The translations under genes were made by a program, and so were the position numbers. DNA of 64,000 nt, from contig NZ_FZNP01000011.1 of NCBI RefSeq assembly GCF_900188105.1, forward strand, positions 62,001 through 126,000, in the 5' to 3' direction. This DNA is from Actinomadura mexicana. Its GTDB lineage: Bacteria > Actinomycetota > Actinomycetes > Streptosporangiales > Streptosporangiaceae. The notes beneath the pieces were generated by a model that was given only the letters and a program-made list of their open reading frames with translations, did no database searches and was not told the DNA's origin. Position 1 is the first letter of the stretch. Every line of letters starts with the position of its first letter. This document shows positions 51,019-58,112 of the stretch, piece by piece.

Positions 51019-51600
51019 CTAGGGCGAGCGGGAGCGGCGGTCGAAGTCGGCCCATTCCTCGTCCCACCGCCGGTAGCGGCGCTTGTCGCAACCCCAGCGG
51101 ACCACGAGGTAGACGGTGAGCAGCGGGAGGCCCGTCACCGCCACGACCGCCGCGGCGGCGGACACTTCGTCACCGACCGTCCGCGCGTGTTTCCGCGGGC
51201 CCATCTCTTCCAGGCTGTGGCGGGGGCTCGTCCAGAGCACGCGGTGCTCGCCGATCGCGGTCGCGCGCCAGCTGGTGTACCGGCCGGTGTGCGGAGCGCC
51301 GTCCGCACCGGACCAGATCACGGTGACCTCGCGCCCGGACTCCAGCGGCGTGACCCCGACCACCGTCGCGTCGACGCGGTGGCGTGTCGCGGCCTCGTAC
51401 CGTTCGGCGCGGACCCCCGCGGCGTGGACGGACCAGACGACGTGGGCGGCGGCGACCGGGGCGACGACCAGGAAGAGCAGGAGCAGGAGCAGCCCGGCGC
51501 GCCACTGGGTCCGATCCACTCTCCGGCGCAGGACGTTGCCGTCGAACCCGCAGCGGCGCCGCAGGCGGTCCGCGCGTGCCATGGCGTCCGGCGCCTTCAT
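51019..51600 (-). CDS. Rv1733c-like membrane protein, copy 2
   Basis: A 193-residue paralogue of the protein at 45047. It has a basic N-terminus ending RRRCGFDGNVLRRRVDRTQWR, a first membrane helix at about residues 33-55, the same ectodomain pattern (RHRVDATVVGVTPLESGREV; WRATAIGEHRVLWTSPRH), a second helix at about 141-162 and a basic KRRYRRWDEEWADFDRR tail. The ATG at 51600 has GGGGAG upstream; ATGs at 51582 and 51657 are less well supported. Two box-like elements lie upstream, shared with the divergent SRPBCC gene. Confidence 0.83.
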   Translation of the reverse strand: MKAPDAMARADRLRRRCGFDGNVLRRRVDRTQWRAGLLLLLLFLVVAPVAAAHVVWSVHAAGVRAERYEAATRHRVDATVVGVTPLESGREVTVIWSGADGAPHTGRYTSWRATAIGEHRVLWTSPRHSLEEMGPRKHARTVGDEVSAAAAVVAVTGLPLLTVYLVVRWGCDKRRYRRWDEEWADFDRRSRSP

Positions 51601-51714
51601 GCCCTGCTCCCCGGGTCGATGACCGAACGACCTCGAAAGTCGCCCGGAACGGCTCATACCTGCAGCCTTCCCGGGGACGCGCCGCGAACCACGGACGGAT
51701 GTCCTCGCCACCGC

Positions 51715-51728
51715 GATCCGAAGGTCCC
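51715..51728. promoter_or_regulatory. Weak DosR-like box
   Basis: GATCCGAAGGTCCC, one good half-site, 115 bp upstream of the second Rv1733c-like gene. Confidence 0.4.
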
Positions 51729-51765
51729 TCTTCTCGGGTCCGGCGGCCGGTGCGCCCGGGGCTGA

Positions 51766-51779
51766 GGGACGAACGTCCC
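51766..51779. promoter_or_regulatory. DosR-like palindromic box
   Basis: GGGACGAACGTCCC, almost fully symmetric, 86 bp before the SRPBCC gene and 166 bp before the divergent Rv1733c-like gene. Confidence 0.66.
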
Positions 51780-51865
51780 TGGCCGGCATGACGAAGGACT
51801 CTGGGGAGCCGGGCCGCCGCTCGCCAGCGTGGAACCGAGCGGCCATCGACAGGGGAGGCCACGTG

Positions 51866-52588
51866 ATGAGCATGAGCGTTCGCGGTATCGCGCTCGCCTG
51901 CGGCGCGGCCGCCGCCTATGCGGCCGCGATCCGCCCCGCGCTGCTGTCCTGGGGGGCCACCGAAAGGGAGGCGGACACCTCCTATCCGAGCGACGAGCTG
52001 ATCGGGAACGCGACGAGCGGGTCCACCATGGCGGCCTCGCTGCCCGCACCGCCGGAGGCGGTCTGGCCGTGGCTGGTGCAGATGGGATGCGGGCGGGCCG
52101 GCTGGTACGGCTGGGACCTGCTCGACAACGGCGGGCGGCCGAGCACGGACCTCATCGTCCCCGCGTGGCAGGACCTGGCGGTGGGCGACCGCGTGCCCAC
52201 CGTCCCGAGCGGGACGACCTACTTCCGCGTCGAGGTCCTCGATCCGGGCAGGACCCTGGTGCTGCGGAGCGACTTGGAGCTGCCGTCCGGAAGGGCGTTC
52301 GACCCGCGCGGGCCGATGCCGCGGGCGTACGCGGACGGGATCTGGGCCTTCCACCTCCGCCGGCTGCCCGACGGGTGCACGCGCCTGATCGTCCGAACGC
52401 GCGGCCGGGGGTCGTCTTCGGTCGCGGAGCGCCTGTTCCACTGGGTCCTCGGCGAGCCGGCGCACTTCATCATGCAGCACAGGCAGTTCCATGGGCTTCG
52501 CCGGCGCGTCGCCGGCCACGGGCCTGGAGGGGTGGAAGGCGCGGAGGCCGACGAGGCCCCCCGAGGGGACCTTCGGCTCGTCCGGTGA
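51866..52588 (+). CDS. SRPBCC-family lipid/steroid-binding-like protein with N-terminal membrane anchor
   Basis: A 240-residue protein. Residues ~6-24 are hydrophobic (GIALACGAAAAYAAAI) and probably anchor it. The START/SRPBCC-like fold follows: ATSGSTMAASLPAPPEAVWP, then WLVQMGCGRAGWYGWDLLDN, a recognisable signature of an actinobacterial subfamily, and RMPADGIW-like DGIWAFHLRRL. Ligand unknown. Possible starts are close together (GTG 51863, ATG 51866, ATG 51872); a GGAGG at 51856 favours 51866. One palindromic box lies upstream and another inside its last codons. Confidence 0.82.
   Translation: MSMSVRGIALACGAAAAYAAAIRPALLSWGATEREADTSYPSDELIGNATSGSTMAASLPAPPEAVWPWLVQMGCGRAGWYGWDLLDNGGRPSTDLIVPAWQDLAVGDRVPTVPSGTTYFRVEVLDPGRTLVLRSDLELPSGRAFDPRGPMPRAYADGIWAFHLRRLPDGCTRLIVRTRGRGSSSVAERLFHWVLGEPAHFIMQHRQFHGLRRRVAGHGPGGVEGAEADEAPRGDLRLVR
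52566..52579. promoter_or_regulatory. DosR-like box inside the 3' end of the SRPBCC gene
   Basis: GGGACCTTCGGCTC overlaps the final codons of the SRPBCC gene, 76 bp from the next copy and about 300 bp before the following stress protein gene. Confidence 0.45.
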
Positions 52589-52641
52589 CCGGCCCGCCAG
52601 GGCGGCACGCCGCGCACACGTGCCGGACCTGAGGCGGACGA

Positions 52642-52655
52642 AGGACCTTCGTCCC
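52642..52655. promoter_or_regulatory. DosR-like palindromic box
   Basis: AGGACCTTCGTCCC, 216 bp upstream of the universal stress protein at 52872. Confidence 0.58.
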
Positions 52656-52871
52656 TGGTCCGGACGCCGGCGGCGAGGTGGAATGTAATCGGGCGAGGGA
52701 AGTCGAGCAGAAAGGGACGGAGAAGTGGGAGACCACGCACCGTCCATCTCGAAACGCTGCCTAAGCGGCGGAGGGCTTCTCCCGCCCCTCTCACGTTGTC
52801 CGGACGCCGTGTCCCGGCCATTGGCCGGTGAACGCGTTCAGGGATGCAGCGGGACGGGACGGAGGCTCGCG

Positions 52872-53726
52872 ATGTCCGACGGAAGCGGCGCACGCGAAGT
52901 GGTCGTCGGATTCGACGGATCGGTTCATGCCATGCAGGCGCTGGATTGGGCGCTGGACGAGGCGGAGCTGCGCGGATCGCCGTTGGTGCTGTGCCACGCG
53001 TGGCAGTGGCCGTACCAGGGGGTCAGGCCCGATCTGGAGGAGGCGGGCCGGCGGTCGCTGCGCGGGGCGGCGCAGCACGTGCTGGCCCACGGCGTCGAGT
53101 GCGCCAGGCAGCGCACGGCCGGGGTTGCGGTCAGGCCCGTGTCGGAGGAGGGGTCGGCGGCGGAGCGCCTCACGGAACTGTCGGCCGGCGCCGAGCTCCT
53201 GGTGCTCGGGTCCCGCGGCCTTGGGCGGCTCGCGCGCGTGCCGGTCGGCTCGGTCGCCGCGCACGTCGCCATGCACGCGCTATGCCCGGTCATCGTGGTC
53301 AGGGGCGTCGGCGCGCTGCCACGCCTTGGGGATCCGAGGCCGGTCGTGGTCGTGGTGGACGGTTCGCCCGCGGCGGACGGCGCGCTCTCGTTCGCCGCCC
53401 GCGAGGCGGAGTCGCGGCAGCTGCCCCTGAAGATCGTCTACTCGCCCGCCGGGGGTGAGGCGTCGCCGGCCGCCGCGCTCCGGCGCTCCTCGGCCCACGA
53501 GCCGATGGAGCGGGCCGTCGCCGTGATCAAGGAGCGGCACCCGGACGCCCGCACGCATCCGGAGAACCCCCTCGCGCCCCCGCCCGAAGCGCTGCGGGAG
53601 GCCGCGCAGGAGGCGCGCCTGCTGGTCGTCGGGGCCGCGCATCCCGCGTTCGGCTCGGTCGCGCAGTGGCTGCTGTACAACGCGGTCTGCCCGATCGCGG
53701 TGGTGCCGCCCGCCCGAACGTCCTGA
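52872..53726 (+). CDS. Tandem-domain universal stress protein
   Basis: A 284-residue two-domain USP. Domain 1 (VVVGFDGSVHAMQALDWALD; CHAWQWPYQGVRPDLEEAG) keeps the nucleotide loop VLGSRGLGRLARVPVGSVA. Domain 2 (VVVVVDGSPAADGALSFAAR) has a shortened degenerate loop (VVGAAHPAFGSVAQWLL). The ATG at 52872 is preceded by GGAGG. The 282-bp upstream gap is long for this region and contains a palindromic box near its left end. Confidence 0.9.
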   Translation: MSDGSGAREVVVGFDGSVHAMQALDWALDEAELRGSPLVLCHAWQWPYQGVRPDLEEAGRRSLRGAAQHVLAHGVECARQRTAGVAVRPVSEEGSAAERLTELSAGAELLVLGSRGLGRLARVPVGSVAAHVAMHALCPVIVVRGVGALPRLGDPRPVVVVVDGSPAADGALSFAAREAESRQLPLKIVYSPAGGEASPAAALRRSSAHEPMERAVAVIKERHPDARTHPENPLAPPPEALREAAQEARLLVVGAAHPAFGSVAQWLLYNAVCPIAVVPPARTS

Positions 53727-53772
53727 GGAAACGCCCGCCGGCCAGCACGGCGACTTCGCGCGGGGGGCTGCT

Positions 53773-54117
53773 TCAGCGAGCGGACGCGAACCGGCGGTCG
53801 AGCCCGGTGAGCCGCAGGATCTTCGCCATCTGCGGGCGGGGTCCGATCAGGGTGACGGCGCCGCCGTGGCGGCGTGCCAGCTCGTCGGCGGCGACGAGCG
53901 CCGCCAGACCCCGGGCGTCGCAGAAGGTCAGGCCGGAGACGTCGACCACGACGTCGGGCCCGCGTTCGTCGACGAGCCCCGCCAGCTCGATCCCGAACGC
54001 GGCCGACGAGGCGATGTCCAGTTCGCCGCGGGCCGTCACGTGCGCCGTCCCGCCGTCGTCGTCGATCGACGTGACGAGCTCCCCGGACGCTTCCAGCTGG
54101 ATCCCCTGCGTTTCCAT
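53773..54117 (-). CDS. STAS-domain protein (anti-sigma antagonist-like)
   Basis: A 114-residue STAS protein: AHVTARGELDIASSAAFGIE, then VVVDVSGLTFCDARGLAALV. At the usual phospho-serine position (D-S-x-G-L) it has D-A-R-G-L, so the regulatory serine is missing and it could not be switched off by an RsbW-type kinase. That is unlike the three STAS proteins at 21-28 kb. A perfect 16-bp palindromic box lies 48 bp upstream of its start, tying it to the dormancy-like regulon. Constitutively active antagonist is an inference. Confidence 0.88.
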   Translation of the reverse strand: METQGIQLEASGELVTSIDDDGGTAHVTARGELDIASSAAFGIELAGLVDERGPDVVVDVSGLTFCDARGLAALVAADELARRHGGAVTLIGPRPQMAKILRLTGLDRRFASAR

Positions 54118-54164
54118 GCCTTCCCCCTCGCCCCCAAGGCTCCTTCCCCGGACGGTCCGCCACC

Positions 54165-54180
54165 AGGGACCTAGGTCCCT
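54165..54180. promoter_or_regulatory. DosR-like box, perfect palindrome
   Basis: AGGGACCTAGGTCCCT, a perfect 16-bp palindrome and the most symmetric copy in the window, 48 bp before the STAS gene. Confidence 0.72.
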
Positions 54181-54214
54181 GTGTCGCCCCGTGCCCCCGG
54201 TGGGGATCTCCCTG

Positions 54215-54232
54215 CCCGGGCGGAAGCCCGGG
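54215..54232 (-). terminator. Hairpin terminator of the site-2 protease gene
   Basis: Seven-base stem CCCGGGC / GCCCGGG with a 4-base loop immediately downstream of the protease stop codon and before the STAS promoter box. Confidence 0.65.
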
Positions 54233-54234
54233 TC

Positions 54235-55374
54235 TCAGGCGGGGGCCGGGCTGCCTCGGCGGAGCCGGGTCTGGCGCATCATCCGCTGGAGGTCGTCGGT
54301 GGTGACGATCCCGAGCAGATGGTGGTCGGCGGCGACGGCCGCGACGAGGTCGCCCGCGACGGGGGCCATCTGGAGCAGGGCGTCCACGGGCTGCTCGGGG
54401 CCGACGATCCGGTCGGACCCGAGCGGGACGCTCAGATCGCCGAGGGTGACGCCGGTCTCCCGCTCCGGGACGCGGGCCAGCCGGTCGACCGTGACGGCGC
54501 CGACGGGGTCGCCGGACACGCTCACGACCGGGAACACCGTCTGGCGGGACCGTGCCGCCACGTCCTGGACGAACGCGGACGCGGGCTGCCAGGCCCAGCC
54601 GTGGTCGGGGTCGCGCGTCATGACGTCGGCGACCCGTAGATCCCGCGCGGCCTCGCGCAGGTCCGACCAGCGCGCCTCCGCCCGCGCCGAGCTGGAGATG
54701 AACCAGCCGACCACCGCCAGCCACAGCCCGTTGAACCAGCTCCACAGCAGCAGCATCAGCAGACCGACGCCGATCATGGTCTGGCCGAGCACCAGCCCGG
54801 CGCGCTGGGCGCTGCGGGTGGCGCTCGCCCGGTCCCCGCTCCGGCCCCACAGCAGCGCCCGCAGGATGCGCCCGCCGTCCAGCGGCGCTCCCGGTAGCAG
54901 GTTGAACACCGCGATCAGGATGTTGGTCGCCGCCAGCCAGCTCAGGGAGGCGGTGACGATGACGGGGGCGCCGAGCGCGTGCCCGGCGGCCCAGGCCCCC
55001 GCGAACACCGCTCCGGCCGCCGCGCTGGTCAGCGGGCCGACCCCGGCGATCTGGAGATCGGCGCGGGCGGTGGCGGGTTCGCCGTCCAGTTCCGCGAGGC
55101 CGCCCAGCGCCCACAGCGTGATCGAGCCGACCCGCACGTCGTGGCGGCGGGCGACCAGCGCGTGCCCGAACTCGTGCGCGGCCAGCGAGCCCATGAACAG
55201 CACGGCGGCCAGCACGGCCGCCGTCCAGCGCGCGCCGGGGGGCGCGCCGGGGTCGGCGGCGGGCAGCACCGAGCGCGCGAGGATCTCGGCGATCAACAGC
55301 ATGATCACCAGAACCGACCAGTGCATCCCGACCGCGATCCCCCGGAAGGTGCCGAACCTGAACGTCTGCTTCAT
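54235..55374 (-). CDS. Site-2 protease (M50) with C-terminal CBS pair, Rv2625c-like
   Basis: A 379-residue membrane metalloprotease. Zinc motif HEFGH lies at residues 67-71 (SLAAHEFGHALVAR) and the second motif at ~158-168 (NLLPGAPLDGGRI), whose aspartate is the third zinc ligand. About six membrane helices precede a cytosolic pair of CBS modules (RVADVMTRDPDHGW; LLGIVTTDDLQRMM). Architecture and length match the DosR-regulated Rv2625c (Rip3-type). It may cleave membrane-bound regulators under control of adenine nucleotides. ATG at 55374 behind AGGAGG; a palindromic box is 76 bp upstream. Confidence 0.9.
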   Translation of the reverse strand: MKQTFRFGTFRGIAVGMHWSVLVIMLLIAEILARSVLPAADPGAPPGARWTAAVLAAVLFMGSLAAHEFGHALVARRHDVRVGSITLWALGGLAELDGEPATARADLQIAGVGPLTSAAAGAVFAGAWAAGHALGAPVIVTASLSWLAATNILIAVFNLLPGAPLDGGRILRALLWGRSGDRASATRSAQRAGLVLGQTMIGVGLLMLLLWSWFNGLWLAVVGWFISSSARAEARWSDLREAARDLRVADVMTRDPDHGWAWQPASAFVQDVAARSRQTVFPVVSVSGDPVGAVTVDRLARVPERETGVTLGDLSVPLGSDRIVGPEQPVDALLQMAPVAGDLVAAVAADHHLLGIVTTDDLQRMMRQTRLRRGSPAPA

Positions 55375-55449
55375 CGCGTGCCTCCTGCCGATGCCACCAG
55401 GCTCGCGCGAGGGTCCGTTCGAGGGCAGAGGCGAAATTCCCCTACTCAT

Positions 55450-55463
55450 GGGTCTTTGGACCC
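55450..55463. promoter_or_regulatory. DosR-like palindromic box
   Basis: GGGTCTTTGGACCC, 76 bp upstream of the site-2 protease start. Confidence 0.6.
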
Positions 55464-55580
55464 CCTCAGGTCGGCGGTCGGCGCCCTTTCCTTCGGCCTC
55501 GCTGCGCAGCGCGATGAGCACGCGAACCCGGATCGCTGTCGCGCGCAGATCGGACAGGCGCGGACAGGCGCGGACCGGCG

Positions 55581-55594
55581 GCGCCGAAGGTCCC
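55581..55594. promoter_or_regulatory. DosR-like box, first of a tandem pair
   Basis: GCGCCGAAGGTCCC, 22 bp (two helical turns) from the next copy. Confidence 0.5.
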
Positions 55595-55602
55595 CGCCGC
55601 GG

Positions 55603-55616
55603 CGGACCTTGGTCCA
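55603..55616. promoter_or_regulatory. DosR-like box, second of a tandem pair
   Basis: CGGACCTTGGTCCA, 71 bp upstream of the universal stress protein start at 55688. Confidence 0.58.
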
Positions 55617-55687
55617 TGGCCCGCGCCGGCCCGGTCCGCGAAGGCTGGAGGGAGGCCGTGAGAGGAAGCGTGATCGTCGGAGGAGCC

Positions 55688-56539
55688 ATGTCCGCACCGA
55701 TCGTCGTGGGGACCGACGGGTCCGCCGCCGCGGGCCGGGCCGTCGACTGGGCGGCGGGCGAGGCGGCGCTGCGGCACCGGCCGCTGCACATCGTCCACGC
55801 GGCGGAGATCTGGCCGTACCAGGTCCGCCGGTTCGTTCCTCCGGACGCGGCCGAGCGCACCTCACCGGCCGGGCATGCCGTGCTGCTGGAAGCCGAGAGC
55901 CGCGTCCTGGAGCGCCGGCCGGGGCTGCGGGTGACGACCGCCCTGGTCGTCAACGCGACGCCGGACGCTCTGCGAGACGAAACGGAGAAGGCGTTCGAGC
56001 TGGTGCTCGGGCACCGCGGGCACGGCGGCTTCGCCGGGCTCCTGCTCGGCTCGGTCGGCCTGCGCATGGCGGGGCAGACCGCCGTCCCGCTGGTGATCGT
56101 GCGTGACGGCGCCGCCGGCCGCGGCGAGGTCGTGGTGGGTCACGACGTCGCCGAGGAGCCGGGGGAGGCGCTCAGGTACGCCTTCGAGGCGGCCGCCGTC
56201 CGCGGGGCGCGGCTGCGCGTCGTGCACGCGTGGCAGCTCTCCGTGGACATGGCCGAAGCCGGATACGCCCTCGACGAGGAGCGCCTGAACGACGAGCGGC
56301 GGGCGCGGGTCATCGAGGCCTACGCTCCACTCCACGAGAGGTATCCGCTGGTCGATGTGGCCAACGACGTCCTCGTCGGGCACCCGGTGTCCGAACTGAC
56401 CAGGGTGTCGCGGACGGCGGACCTGGTCGTCGTCGGCGCGCACCCCCACCGCTGGGGCCTGTCCAGGCTCGGCTCGATCGGCCACGGGGTGATCCACCAC
56501 GCCGAGTGCCCGGTCGCCGTCGTCGGCGGGCCACGGTAG
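55688..56539 (+). CDS. Tandem-domain universal stress protein
   Basis: A 283-residue two-domain USP. Domain 1 (PIVVGTDGSAAAGRAVDWAA) has a complete nucleotide loop (VLGHRGHGGFAGLLLGSVG). Domain 2 (VVVGHDVAEEPGEALRYAFE) has an altered loop (VVGAHPHRWGLSRLGSIG). It is the closest relative in the window of the protein at 34742: both share the same domain asymmetry, EKAFELVLG/EEAFELVVG stretch and closing HHAECPVAVV/HHAHCPVAVV. A palindromic box pair lies upstream. Confidence 0.9.
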   Translation: MSAPIVVGTDGSAAAGRAVDWAAGEAALRHRPLHIVHAAEIWPYQVRRFVPPDAAERTSPAGHAVLLEAESRVLERRPGLRVTTALVVNATPDALRDETEKAFELVLGHRGHGGFAGLLLGSVGLRMAGQTAVPLVIVRDGAAGRGEVVVGHDVAEEPGEALRYAFEAAAVRGARLRVVHAWQLSVDMAEAGYALDEERLNDERRARVIEAYAPLHERYPLVDVANDVLVGHPVSELTRVSRTADLVVVGAHPHRWGLSRLGSIGHGVIHHAECPVAVVGGPR

Positions 56540-56692
56540 GGCGCACGGAGCGGTGAACCTGCCGGTGGACGGAATCGCGAGCAGGGGCATCGCCCAGTTC
56601 GCGGGACCTTCGTGAACGTCGCGGGCACGCTCTTGCGCCGGGCGGGTCGGTCCCCCCACCGTCCGGACGGGCGCCCGGACGCCTGCCCTTGC

Positions 56693-57631
56693 TCAGCCCG
56701 TGCCGCCGCGCGCCGACGCCACCGCGGTTTCCGCGGTCCTCCGCCGCCCGGTTCCCTGGACGGGCACCACCGCCACCGGACAGGGCGCCTCCTGCAGCGC
56801 GGTCTGGGTCACCGGACCCAGCAGCGTCTGCGGTCCCGAGCCGATACCGCGCACGCCCATCACCAGCAGCGCCGCGCCGCGGGCGGCGCCGACCAGGGCC
56901 TGCCGCGGCGTGTCGACCAGGAACTCGGTCTCCAGCGGCACCTGCGGGTGCCGGCTCCGCCAGGCCGCGGCGTCCTCCTCGAACCGCTTCATCGCCTCGC
57001 GCCTGATCATCTGGGGGTCGCTGAAGGGGACGCGGTCCGGTCCGCGGAACGCGGCCGGGTCCCACCAGCTGCACACGGCCGTCACCGAGGCGCCGCGCAG
57101 CGCGGCCTCCTCGAAGGCGAAGCCGATGGCCGCCTCGCCGCCCGTCGAGCCGTCCACGCCCACCACCAGCCGCTCGCGGCCCCGCCGGGTGGGCGGCAGG
57201 CTCTGCCGCACGACGACGACCGGGCGGTCGGCATGGGACGCCACCTGGACCGCGGTGGAGCCGACCGTCAACCCCTCGAACCCGCCGTGCCCCCGCGAGC
57301 CGAGTGCGACCAGCGCGGCGTCGCGCGATGCCTCCAGCAGCACGGCCGAGGCCCACCCCCGCTCCAGGCGCCAGCGGACGTCCAGTCCCTCGGCGAGGCC
57401 GTGGGCCTTGCGCACGCCCTCGTCCGCCACGATCGCACCCGCGCCGCGCAGGACCTCCAGCGTGTCCCTGTCCGGCTGGCGCAGCGGATAGGGCCAGTGC
57501 CAGGCATGGCAGACCGTGAGGGGCAGATTGCGGAGCAGAGCCTCCCGCACTCCCCAGCGGATCGCCTCGTCCGCGGCGGGCGACCCGTCGTACCCGACCA
57601 GGACGGTGCCCGTCCTCTCGTGATCGTTCAT
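56693..57631 (-). CDS. Tandem-domain universal stress protein
   Basis: A 312-residue two-domain USP. Domain 1 (TVLVGYDGSPAADEAIRWGV; CHAWHWPYPLRQPDRD) has an intact nucleotide loop (ALGSRGHGGFEGLTVGSTA). In domain 2 (VVGVDGSTGGEAAIGFAFEE) the loop is nearly intact but ends Gly-Pro instead of Gly-Ser (VMGVRGIGSGPQTLLGPVT). A ~25-residue Arg/Ala-rich tail follows the fold. The ATG at 57631 has GGGGAGGGA upstream; an in-frame TTG at 57748 would swallow the promoter box. A box lies 81 bp upstream. Confidence 0.9.
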   Translation of the reverse strand: MNDHERTGTVLVGYDGSPAADEAIRWGVREALLRNLPLTVCHAWHWPYPLRQPDRDTLEVLRGAGAIVADEGVRKAHGLAEGLDVRWRLERGWASAVLLEASRDAALVALGSRGHGGFEGLTVGSTAVQVASHADRPVVVVRQSLPPTRRGRERLVVGVDGSTGGEAAIGFAFEEAALRGASVTAVCSWWDPAAFRGPDRVPFSDPQMIRREAMKRFEEDAAAWRSRHPQVPLETEFLVDTPRQALVGAARGAALLVMGVRGIGSGPQTLLGPVTQTALQEAPCPVAVVPVQGTGRRRTAETAVASARGGTG

Positions 57632-57711
57632 GGCCGATCCCTCCCCTGTCGGTGTGTCCAGCCTTTCCCGGGACGCGAAGGCGCAGGCAGGGGCCGCTGT
57701 CCCGGGTACGA

Positions 57712-57725
57712 GGGACTTTCGGCCC
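57712..57725. promoter_or_regulatory. DosR-like palindromic box
   Basis: GGGACTTTCGGCCC between the leftward universal stress protein (81 bp) and the rightward kinase-fragment ORF (120 bp). Confidence 0.63.
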
Positions 57726-57845
57726 TGAAATGGGGACAGAATCAACAAAATGCCCGCAAATCCCTACCTCGCGGGCGTGGTCAGGGGCATGGCCCCGGGA
57801 ATGTTCCTGCGTGTATCGTTCGCTCCCCGTGCAGAGGGCAGAGGG

Positions 57846-58112
57846 ATGACCTGTTCGTCACCTGCGCCCGGGCTCGCGTGCGGATCGCGTGACGGGCAGC
57901 GCATCGGCCACGACCTGGCCGACCAGATCACCTGCCGGTTGTTCGGCATCGGCCTTGAACTGAACGGTGCCCTGGCCCTCATCCAGGACCCTCAGGCCAC
58001 CCGGCGCGTCCGGGCGGCTCTGACCGGACTGGACGACGCCATCGACGATCTGCGCCGTGTCGTCTTCGACCTCCACACCGCCCCCGGGGATCCGGGCGCC
58101 TTCGACCGCTGA
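57846..58112 (+). CDS. Stand-alone degenerate histidine-kinase dimerisation (HisKA_3-like) domain
   Basis: An 88-residue ORF whose body matches the dimerisation/phosphotransfer domain of DevS-type kinases: GQRIGHDLADQITCRLFGIG aligns with the R-I-A-K-D-L-H-D-x-V-I-Q-R-L-F box, followed by LELNGALALIQDPQATRRVR, then LDDAIDDLRRVVFDLH (compare LDDTIRQIRSSIFAL in the local DevS). The phospho-histidine is replaced by alanine (D-L-A-D) and the chain ends before any ATPase domain. It is either a decayed kinase or a small modulator able to pair with such kinases. Start uncertain; ATGs further upstream are in frame. Confidence 0.7.
   Translation: MTCSSPAPGLACGSRDGQRIGHDLADQITCRLFGIGLELNGALALIQDPQATRRVRAALTGLDDAIDDLRRVVFDLHTAPGDPGAFDR

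Larger units (their letters stand above)
55375..55687. other. Divergent promoter region
   Basis: No gene seen. Holds three box-like elements (55450, 55581 and 55603) serving the leftward protease and the rightward universal stress protein, which starts after GGAGGAGCC. Confidence 0.55.

Noticed and set aside
53666..56539. 957-codon + strand frame ending in a universal stress protein
   Set aside because: The part before 55688 is antisense to the STAS and site-2 protease genes; the true start follows GGAGGAGCC at 55688.
56603..56614. GGGACCTTCGTG half-site between convergent universal stress protein genes
   Set aside because: Only one half is preserved and there is no start codon it could serve.
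57632..57748. Longer start (TTG at 57748) for the universal stress protein at 56693
   Set aside because: It would place the palindromic box inside the coding region; the ATG at 57631 has a good RBS and matches the family start.
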